In this document: one piece after another, positions 57,229-64,000 of the stretch | Layout of the letters: the number at the start of each line of letters is the position of its first letter | Numbering within the stretch: position 1 is the first letter of the stretch | Source: Blautia argi | GTDB lineage: Bacteria > Bacillota > Clostridia > Lachnospirales > Lachnospiraceae | Direction: 5' to 3' | NCBI RefSeq assembly: GCF_003287895.1 | Contig: NZ_CP030280.1 | Span: 1,805,501 to 1,869,500, forward strand | DNA length: 64,000 nt | Notes under the pieces: model-generated | Seen by the model: only the letters and a program-made list of their open reading frames with translations | Databases searched by the model: none | What the model was told of the DNA's origin: nothing | Position numbers and translations under genes: made by a program

Positions 57229-58521
57229 CTATTCTTCCGGAATGGTTACCAGATGCTTGTCTGCCAACTTTTGCAGGGACATAAGAATTCCCAGCTTTGC
57301 GTGATACCAGGTAAGACCTCCCTGGAAATATACCGTATAAGGCGGCTTAATAGGACCGTCTGCAGAAAGTTCAATGGAAGAACCCTGTACAAAAGCTCCG
57401 GCCGCCATAATTACATCACTGTCATAACCCGGCATTGCCCATGGCTCCGGCTCTACATAGCTGTCTACCGGCGCTGCCGCCTGAATTCCCTTACAGAACT
57501 CCACTACGCCCTCCGGAGTGCCAAAGGTCACTGCCTGAATAATGTCATGACGGCTTTCCGTACTGTTTGGCGTTACCAAAAAGCCCAGTTTTTCATAGAT
57601 ATTTGCTGCAAAAATTGCTCCCTTTAAAGCTCCGGCTGTCACAGTTGGCGCCAGGAAAAAACCCTGATAAAAGGCAGGGTTTACACCCAGGGTTGCCCCC
57701 ACTTCTTTGCCCAGGCCCGGACAGGTCAGACGGTATGCGGCATTGTCCACATATTCCTGTTTTCCTGCAATATAGCCGCCGATTGGGGCAAGTCCGCCGC
57801 CGGGATTCTTAATCAGAGAGCCTACAATTAAATCAGCGCCTACATCACTTGGCTCTATTTTTTCTACAAATTCACCGTAGCAGTTATCCACCATGCAAAT
57901 AACGTCCGGCTTAATCCCCTTAATAAAAGCAATTAACTCTCCAATCTGGCTGACCGAAAAAGTAGGACGGGTGAGATAGCCTTTGGAACGCTGTATCTCC
58001 ACCATTTTTGTCTTCTCATTAATCGCTTGACGAATCCCTTCATAGTCAAAGCTGCCGTCTTCTAAAAGTTCTACCTGACGATAGGTTACGCCATATTCAG
58101 CCAGAGAACCTTTGGACGGACGGATACCAATGACCTCCTCTAAGGTATCATAAGGCTTTCCCACAGGGGAGAGCAGTTCATCTCCGGGACGGAGATTTCC
58201 CGCAAGAGCCACAGCCAGGGCATGGGTTCCGCAGGCCAGAAGGGGACGCACCAGGGCTGCCTCTGTATGGAAGGTGCTGGCATAGACTTCTTCCAGGGTA
58301 TCCCTTCCGATATCATTGTATCCATAACCTGTAGATGAATACAGACATGCCTCGCTGACCTTGTTTTTCTGCATGGCATGAAGAACTTTTAACTGATTGT
58401 ATTCTGCATTTTCATCAATGGCAAGAAAACGCTCCTTCAAATCTTCTTCAATTTTATTTCCAAAATCCAGTACCTTCTGGCTGATGCCAAGCTGTTGATA
58501 CATTTCTGTCATTTCCTGCAT
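57229..58521 (-). CDS. methionine gamma-lyase family (aluminium-resistance-like) PLP enzyme
   Basis: 430 residues, fold type I. The PLP lysine is in VGSLIKNPGGGLAPIGGYIAG; other family text is STGYGYNDIGRDTLEEVYA, CGTHALAVALAGNLRPGDE and MVDNCYGEFVE. It resembles cystathionine/methionine gamma-lyases and is usually annotated as aluminium resistance protein; the physiological substrate is not established. It overlaps miaA by 13 bp, as in many Clostridia. Confidence 0.9.
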   Translation of the reverse strand: MQEMTEMYQQLGISQKVLDFGNKIEEDLKERFLAIDENAEYNQLKVLHAMQKNKVSEACLYSSTGYGYNDIGRDTLEEVYASTFHTEAALVRPLLACGTHALAVALAGNLRPGDELLSPVGKPYDTLEEVIGIRPSKGSLAEYGVTYRQVELLEDGSFDYEGIRQAINEKTKMVEIQRSKGYLTRPTFSVSQIGELIAFIKGIKPDVICMVDNCYGEFVEKIEPSDVGADLIVGSLIKNPGGGLAPIGGYIAGKQEYVDNAAYRLTCPGLGKEVGATLGVNPAFYQGFFLAPTVTAGALKGAIFAANIYEKLGFLVTPNSTESRHDIIQAVTFGTPEGVVEFCKGIQAAAPVDSYVEPEPWAMPGYDSDVIMAAGAFVQGSSIELSADGPIKPPYTVYFQGGLTWYHAKLGILMSLQKLADKHLVTIPEE

Positions 58522-59474
58522 GGTATAATTCCTCTTTTCTCACAGTTTTTCAATATATAATCAAGGGTTTCTTTATCCTTATATGCAAATTCATTTTTAT
58601 TCACCCAGATTACGTCTTTTTCGCGTTTGAACCAGGTAAGCTGCCGTTTGGCAAAGTGGCGGGTATCCCGCTTTAAAATATAAACCGCTTCTTCCAGCGT
58701 ACATGTATGATCCAGATAGGACAGGATTTCCTTATATCCTAACCCCTGCATGGAAACCATATCTTTGGTATACCCCATATCTGCCAGCTTTTGGACTTCC
58801 TCTAAAAGCCCCTGCTTTAACATCTCGTCCACCCGGCTGTCAATGCGGGCATACAATCTTTCCCGCACATCATTTAATACAAAGTAAGCCGTATTATAAG
58901 GAGATTCCTTCTCTGCCTCTCTGGCGTTATGGTCTGAAATCCGTTCTCCTGTCATCTGATAATACTCCAAAGCGCGAATCACACGCTTCACATTGTTGGC
59001 ATGGATTTTGTCTGCAGAAGGAGGGTCAATCTCCCGCAGCCTTTCGTGAAGAAATTCGCTTCCCTTTTCCTCTGCCAGCTTTTCCAACGCTTCCCTCACC
59101 GGAGATTTTTCTGTATTTTCTGAAAAATCAATATCCTTTACCACTGCCTGAATATAAAATCCGGTTCCTCCGGCGAGGATAGGGATTTTCCCTTTGGCAT
59201 AAATTTCCTCCATAGCCTGCTTTGCCATTTCCTGAAACCTCACCACATGAAAATCTTCTCCCGGATCCAGCACATCAATGAGATGATGGGGAACTCCCTC
59301 CATCTCTTCTTTTGTAATTTTTGCGGAACCAATATCCATATATTTATACACCTGCATGGAATCCGCTGAAATAATTTCTCCGTCCACTGCCTTTGCAAGG
59401 GCAATGGAAAGTTTTGTTTTTCCCACAGCCGTGGGGCCTGTCAGTACAATCAAAGGTTTTTTCAAAATATTCAC
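58509..59474 (-). CDS. miaA: tRNA dimethylallyltransferase
   Basis: 321 residues. P-loop LTGPTAVGKTKLSIAL (about 11-26), SADSMQVYKYMDIGSAK, the substrate loop GVPHHLIDV, LAGGTGFYIQAV and KRDTRHFAKRQLTWFKR are the standard MiaA motifs. It adds a dimethylallyl group to A37 of tRNAs reading UNN codons. Directly adjacent to mutL (boundary 59474/59475), in the conserved mutS-mutL-miaA order. Confidence 0.96.
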   Translation of the reverse strand: MNILKKPLIVLTGPTAVGKTKLSIALAKAVDGEIISADSMQVYKYMDIGSAKITKEEMEGVPHHLIDVLDPGEDFHVVRFQEMAKQAMEEIYAKGKIPILAGGTGFYIQAVVKDIDFSENTEKSPVREALEKLAEEKGSEFLHERLREIDPPSADKIHANNVKRVIRALEYYQMTGERISDHNAREAEKESPYNTAYFVLNDVRERLYARIDSRVDEMLKQGLLEEVQKLADMGYTKDMVSMQGLGYKEILSYLDHTCTLEEAVYILKRDTRHFAKRQLTWFKREKDVIWVNKNEFAYKDKETLDYILKNCEKRGIIPCRK

Positions 59475-61463
59475 CTACACAATCCGCTTGAATTTCTTTT
59501 CCAGCTCATATTTCGTCATGGAAATAATGGTGGGTCTTCCATGAGGACAGTGGTATGGATTTTCCAGTCCCAAAAGCTCGTCAATCAACTTATCTGCCTC
59601 CTGTACAGAGAGCATATTGTTTCCCTTTACCGCAGCCTTGCACGCTGCTGTTGCAATACGCCCGGTGAGAATATCCAGAGGCTGTCTGGTATTTTCATTT
59701 TCCAGACTGTCCAGAAGTTCTACAAAAAAGTCCTGTACAGAAACTCCGTAAAGGTTTGCCGGTACTCCGTGAATGCTGTATTCCCTGCCTCCAAATTCAG
59801 AAATCTCAAACCCAAATCTCTGAAAAAGTTCCATATGGGTTTTCAAAAGTAAATCCTCCTGTAGATTCAAAGAAACCACCTGAGGCGGCGAAATCATCTG
59901 GGTTACAATCTCCCGATTGGCAAATTCCTTCATAAAACGCTCGTACAGCACCTTTTCATGGGCTGCATGCTGATCAATGATATAAAATTTATTGTCAAAT
60001 TCCACCAGCCAGTAGGTATCGAAAAGCTGCCCGATAATCCGATGACGAACACGGGACTTTTTGGAAAGCAAACGGTCATCAAATAATTCCATCTGCACAG
60101 GTTTTTCTGCCTGAACAACCGCATTTTCAGAAGCAGCAGGCGTATCGTTTTCCAAAGAATTGCCAGCATCTTTCTTTTCTTCTGCAAAGGCTGTCCCTTC
60201 CTGTTGTTCTTCTGTTGAGTTTTCCAGCCTTGCCACTGCAGGGCGCAGTCCTGTTGGAAAGACTTCTTTTTCCTGCTTTGGCTGCAGCTTCCCGGAAGCT
60301 TCAACAGACGCCCCAGGATTTCGTTCTGTTTCCATATACCTGCTTTTTGGCTCCCGAATCTGGTTTTCCCACTGCTTTGCCTGCTTTTTATATCCTGTTT
60401 CAAAGGGTTCCGGCACTGTGATTTTTTCTTCTTTTTTCTCTGTGCTCTTTTCCAGCTTTACCTCTGGTATCATCTCTCTTTTTGACAGTGCCTCTGTTAT
60501 CATATCATAAGTAGCATTGTATACAGCGCCCTGATTCTGAAAACGCACCTCCATTTTAGTAGGGTGTACGTTTACATCGATTTCCTCCCCCTGAATTTCA
60601 TAATGCAGACACACAAAAGGATACTTGTGCTGCATCATATAAGGTTTATAGGCTTCTTCAATGGCTTTCATTAGAATTTTGCTCTTTACATATCTGCCAT
60701 TAATATAATAATTTTCAAAATTCCGGTTTCCTCTGGCAATCACCGGTTTTCCGATAAATCCTTCAATAGAAATACCCAATCTTTCAAAACTTACGGGAAG
60801 CAGTTCTCTGGTAATATCTCTGCCGTAAATGCCGTAAATCACATCTTTTAAATTGGAATTTCCGGAGGTATGCAACTTTGTCTGCCCGTTTACCATGTAT
60901 TTAAAAGAAATATCTTGATGAGAAAGGGCAAGCTGCTCCATATACCCGCTGACATATCCTGCCTCCGTCATGGCCGTTTTTAAAAACTTTGCCCTGGCAG
61001 GCGTATTAAAAAATAAATTCCGCACCAGCATCGTGGTTCCGTTTGGCGCACCTACTTCCTCGAAAAGCTTTTCCCTGCCGCCCTCGATGACATAACGTAC
61101 GCCGGTCAGCGCATCTCCTGTTTTTGTAATAACCTCCATCTGGGAAACCGCAGAAATACTGGAAAGCGCCTCTCCTCGAAAGCCCAGGGAGGAAATCTGC
61201 AGCAAATCCTCCACCCTTTCAATTTTGCTTGTGGCATGACGCAGAAACGCCAAAGGTACTTGTTCTTTCTCAATGCCTCCGCCGTTATCTGTCACGCGGA
61301 TAAAGGCGATGCCGCCTTCTTTGATTTCTACTGTAATGGCAGTTGCCCCTGCATCAATGGCATTTTCTACCAATTCCTTTACCACAGAAGCCGGGCGTTC
61401 TACAACCTCTCCCGCTGCAATTTTATCAATTGTATTCTGGTCTAAAACCGCAATTTTTCTCAC
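59475..61463 (-). CDS. mutL: DNA mismatch repair protein MutL
   Basis: 662 residues, complete. The N-terminal GHKL ATPase has ELVENAIDAGAT, VTDNGGGI, LRHATSKI and GFRGEALSSISAV; a variable Glu/Lys-rich linker (about 350-450) joins a C-terminal dimerisation/endonuclease domain with DQHAAHEKVLYERFM, ACKAAVKGNN and CPHGRP. The DQHAAHE-type motif suggests an active endonuclease MutL, as usual without MutH. No disruption is visible, relevant because the window shows many simple-repeat indels. Confidence 0.96.
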   Translation of the reverse strand: MRKIAVLDQNTIDKIAAGEVVERPASVVKELVENAIDAGATAITVEIKEGGIAFIRVTDNGGGIEKEQVPLAFLRHATSKIERVEDLLQISSLGFRGEALSSISAVSQMEVITKTGDALTGVRYVIEGGREKLFEEVGAPNGTTMLVRNLFFNTPARAKFLKTAMTEAGYVSGYMEQLALSHQDISFKYMVNGQTKLHTSGNSNLKDVIYGIYGRDITRELLPVSFERLGISIEGFIGKPVIARGNRNFENYYINGRYVKSKILMKAIEEAYKPYMMQHKYPFVCLHYEIQGEEIDVNVHPTKMEVRFQNQGAVYNATYDMITEALSKREMIPEVKLEKSTEKKEEKITVPEPFETGYKKQAKQWENQIREPKSRYMETERNPGASVEASGKLQPKQEKEVFPTGLRPAVARLENSTEEQQEGTAFAEEKKDAGNSLENDTPAASENAVVQAEKPVQMELFDDRLLSKKSRVRHRIIGQLFDTYWLVEFDNKFYIIDQHAAHEKVLYERFMKEFANREIVTQMISPPQVVSLNLQEDLLLKTHMELFQRFGFEISEFGGREYSIHGVPANLYGVSVQDFFVELLDSLENENTRQPLDILTGRIATAACKAAVKGNNMLSVQEADKLIDELLGLENPYHCPHGRPTIISMTKYELEKKFKRIV

Positions 61464-61469
61464 TTTTTA

Positions 61470-64000
61470 TCACCATCTGTTTTTCAGCTTGTTTTGAAGC
61501 CGGTACAAAATATTCAGGGCATCTACAGGACGCAACTCGTCCACCTGAATGGATTTTAATTCCTCCAGCACATCATCATCTTTGACGGTATCGAAAAGAG
61601 AAATCTGCTCCATATCCACTTCATCATAATGTACCACCGGCTTTGCCTTTGGTTTTCTGTTTTCGGAAGCAATGTTTTTTACCGTTGCTGTAATGTCCGC
61701 ACTGACCAATTCCTCTACCAGTTCCTTTGCCCGGTCAATGACCGTGTCCGGCACTCCGGCAAGCTTGGCAACCTGAATTCCATAGCTTTTATCCGCACCG
61801 CCTTTTACAATCTTTCTCAAAAATACAATGTCATCGCCACGCTCTTTTACGGCAATGCAATAATTGTTTACACCTGCAAGTTTACCTTCCAGTTCCGTCA
61901 GTTCATGGTAATGGGTGGCGAACAGGGTTTTCGCCCCCAAAAGCCTTGTATTGCTAATATGTTCAATGACTGCCCACGCAATGGAAAGCCCGTCAAAGGT
62001 ACTGGTTCCCCTGCCGATTTCGTCCAGAATCAAAAGGCTCTTGGACGTAGCATTTCTGAGAATATTGGCAACCTCTGTCATCTCCACCATAAAGGTACTC
62101 TGCCCGCTTGCCAAATCGTCTGACGCGCCTACACGGGTAAAAATCCGGTCCACAATTCCGATATTTGCTTTGTCAGCCGGAACAAAGGAACCAATCTGTG
62201 CCATCAGCACAATCAGCGCAGACTGGCGCATATAGGTGGACTTTCCTGCCATGTTTGGTCCCGTAATAACAGAAATCCGGTTCTTTCCATTATCCAGATA
62301 CGTGTCGTTTGGGATAAACAGATCATTGGAAATCATTTTTTCCACTACCGGGTGACGACCGTTTTTAATATCAATAACACCCTTAGTATTGATTTTCGGG
62401 CGTACAAACTGATTTCGGGACGCAACGAGCGCCAAAGACAAATAGGTGTCCAGACGGGCAATAGCCTTTGCGGTTCTCTGAATCCGCTCTACCTGAGCCG
62501 CTACTTCGCTGCGTACTTTTACAAATTCATCATATTCCAGAGCATACAGCTTGTCCTCCGCACCTAAAATCATATCCTCCAGTTCTTTTAATCGCGGAGT
62601 AATATAACGCTCTGCATTGGTCAGGGTCTGCTTTCTGGTATAGTAATCCGGCACCATATCCTTAAAAGAATTGGTCACTTCCAGATAGTAACCGAAAACC
62701 TTATTGTATTTCACTTTCAAGGTACGGATTCCCGTTTTTTCCTTTTCTGATGCCTCCAGCTCGGCAAGCCAGGTCTTTCCCTTTGTCTTTGCCTCACGGA
62801 AATGGTCAATCTGCTCATGATACCCGTCTTTTATAATGCCGCCTTCTTTCATGGCAAGGGGTGGCTCTTCTACAATAGCCGCATCTAAAAGCGCATATAA
62901 ATCCTGTAGTTCGTCCATTTCCTCATAAATCCGCTTCAGCTCTTCACAGTTAAAAGGCTCTAACAGCTTTTTAATAGGCGGAATCATACCAATAGAAGTT
63001 TTAAAGGAGAGCAAATCTCTGGGATTTGCAGACTGATAGCTGACCCGGCTGATTAAACGTTCCAGATCATACACAGGATTCAGGTATTCCCGCAGCTCTT
63101 CTCTGTCCATCTCATGCTGATTGATTTCCTCCACAGCGTCCAGACGGGCATTGATTTCCTCCTTATCAATCAAAGGCTGCTCCAGAAAGGTACGAAGCAT
63201 TCTGGCTCCCATGGCGGTTTTGGTTTTATCCAGCACCCATAAAAGCGAACCTCTTTTCCCTTTTTCCCGCATGGTTTCTGTCAACTCCAGATTTCGTCTG
63301 GTGGAGCTGTCAATAAGCATATATTTATCTGTAATGTACGGGGTAATTGCCCGCATATGCTCCAAAGAAGTTTTCTGCGTTTCCAGAAGATAGGAAAAAA
63401 GGGCCCCTGCTGCAATGACAGCACAGGCATAGTCCTTTAACCCCAACCCTTCTAAGGTCCCCACATGAAAGTGTTCCTTCAAGGTACGGGCACAGAGCTC
63501 GTCATCAAAATACCAGTTTTCCAGTGTGGTAATCGAAATATTCAGACGATTTCTCAATTCGTCCATATCTGCACCGCACATGCAAAAGGCTTCGTTGCAC
63601 AAAAGCTCTGCCGGAGAGAATTTATAGATTTCATCTGACAGTTTGCGGATATTTTCCACTTCTGTAACCATAAAATCGCCTGTGGTAACATCTGCAATGG
63701 CAATGCCAAAACGGTTTGAAAGATATACCACAGACATAATATAATTGTTTTTTGTTTCGTCCAGAGCCTGAGTATTTAGAGTGGTTCCCGGCGTCACCAC
63801 GCGAATAACCTCTCTTTTTACAATACCCTTTGCCTGTTTAGGGTCTTCCACCTGTTCACAGACCGCTACTTTATATCCCTTGCTTATCAGACGGTTTATA
63901 TAAACCTCTGCCGCATGAAAAGGAACGCCGCACATGGGCGCCCTCTCCTCCATACCACAGTCTTTTCCAGTCAGGGTAAGTTCCAGTTCTCTGGATACGG
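61470..64000 (-). CDS. mutS: DNA mismatch repair protein MutS (5' end outside window)
   Basis: At least 843 residues; the first few dozen are beyond the window edge. The frame is open through 64,000 (SRELELTLTGKDCGMEER before APMCGVPFHAAEVYI). Connector, lever and clamp domains are followed by the ATPase with ITGPNMAGKSTYMRQ (Walker A), LILDEIGRGTSTFDGLSIAWA and ATHYHELTELE. The N-terminal Phe-x-Glu mismatch wedge lies outside. It recognises mispairs and small loops and recruits MutL, encoded 6 bp downstream. No defect is visible in the part present. Confidence 0.96.
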   Translation of the reverse strand, partial: VSRELELTLTGKDCGMEERAPMCGVPFHAAEVYINRLISKGYKVAVCEQVEDPKQAKGIVKREVIRVVTPGTTLNTQALDETKNNYIMSVVYLSNRFGIAIADVTTGDFMVTEVENIRKLSDEIYKFSPAELLCNEAFCMCGADMDELRNRLNISITTLENWYFDDELCARTLKEHFHVGTLEGLGLKDYACAVIAAGALFSYLLETQKTSLEHMRAITPYITDKYMLIDSSTRRNLELTETMREKGKRGSLLWVLDKTKTAMGARMLRTFLEQPLIDKEEINARLDAVEEINQHEMDREELREYLNPVYDLERLISRVSYQSANPRDLLSFKTSIGMIPPIKKLLEPFNCEELKRIYEEMDELQDLYALLDAAIVEEPPLAMKEGGIIKDGYHEQIDHFREAKTKGKTWLAELEASEKEKTGIRTLKVKYNKVFGYYLEVTNSFKDMVPDYYTRKQTLTNAERYITPRLKELEDMILGAEDKLYALEYDEFVKVRSEVAAQVERIQRTAKAIARLDTYLSLALVASRNQFVRPKINTKGVIDIKNGRHPVVEKMISNDLFIPNDTYLDNGKNRISVITGPNMAGKSTYMRQSALIVLMAQIGSFVPADKANIGIVDRIFTRVGASDDLASGQSTFMVEMTEVANILRNATSKSLLILDEIGRGTSTFDGLSIAWAVIEHISNTRLLGAKTLFATHYHELTELEGKLAGVNNYCIAVKERGDDIVFLRKIVKGGADKSYGIQVAKLAGVPDTVIDRAKELVEELVSADITATVKNIASENRKPKAKPVVHYDEVDMEQISLFDTVKDDDVLEELKSIQVDELRPVDALNILYRLQNKLKNRW

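Noticed and set aside
59930..60421. Long antisense and alternate frames within mutL and other housekeeping genes
   Set aside because: They lack ribosome binding sites and family signatures and lie inside well-supported genes on the other frame.

Overview
The window is a low-GC chromosomal segment from a Clostridia member, most likely a Lachnospiraceae gut anaerobe (Blautia-like). This is inferred from gene order and families: mutS-mutL-miaA, radC-mreBCD-mrdA-minDE-rodA-mgsA, yggS-sepF-ylmH, type III glutamine synthetase, an archaeal-type split glutamate synthase, dapL and a Trp T-box. There is no rRNA, tRNA, IS element or CRISPR array. Most genes lie on the minus strand.

Region 1 (1-8.3 kb, minus) reads as one operon: a PDZ-less HtrA protease, a gutted aryl-sulfate sulfotransferase, a VTC-domain polyphosphate polymerase, DUF4956, a carbohydrate-binding lipoprotein, a GT2/GtrA glycosyltransferase, a phosphodiester glycosidase (NAGPA), a small membrane protein and a small alarmone synthetase. 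Its promoter carries TAAGGT direct repeats that recur before the OmpR-type two-component system at 10.8-12.7 kb, so this system probably controls the operon. A MATE exporter with a divergent AraC regulator lies between them.

Region 2 (12.8-16 kb) holds a Trp-specific T-box, a 14-codon leader ORF with one Trp codon, and a stand-alone TrpB2.

Region 3 (14.8-34.7 kb) is a nitrogen island. A minus-strand operon runs GSIII (glnN), a PII remnant, asnB, pyrG, glmS, purF, carA, carB, dapL: glutamine synthesis followed by five glutamine-dependent amidotransferases. Divergently come a three-part glutamate synthase, a short GSI and an ANTAR regulator with a degenerate receiver. Both divergent promoters lead almost immediately into strong hairpins, suggesting RNA-level control. 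glmS lacks about 39 active-site residues and the glutamate synthase core has two dinucleotide frameshifts.

Region 4 (34.7-36.6 kb) is decayed: a LysR fragment, a BceR-like regulator and a permease remnant.

Region 5 (36.7-64 kb) is housekeeping: a cytidylate-kinase-like protein; the cluster hlyD-like, yggS, sepF, ylmH, aroB, lspA, rluD; a strong terminator; then dacA, mgsA, rodA, minE, minD, mrdA, mreD, mreC, mreB, radC, two flavoproteins, a methionine gamma-lyase-like enzyme, miaA, mutL and mutS (cut by the window edge).

More than ten genes, including the normally essential mrdA (twice), are broken by 1-2 nt indels in homopolymers or dinucleotide repeats. This looks more like uncorrected sequencing error than biology, although the larger deletions (glmS, PII, sulfotransferase) need another explanation.
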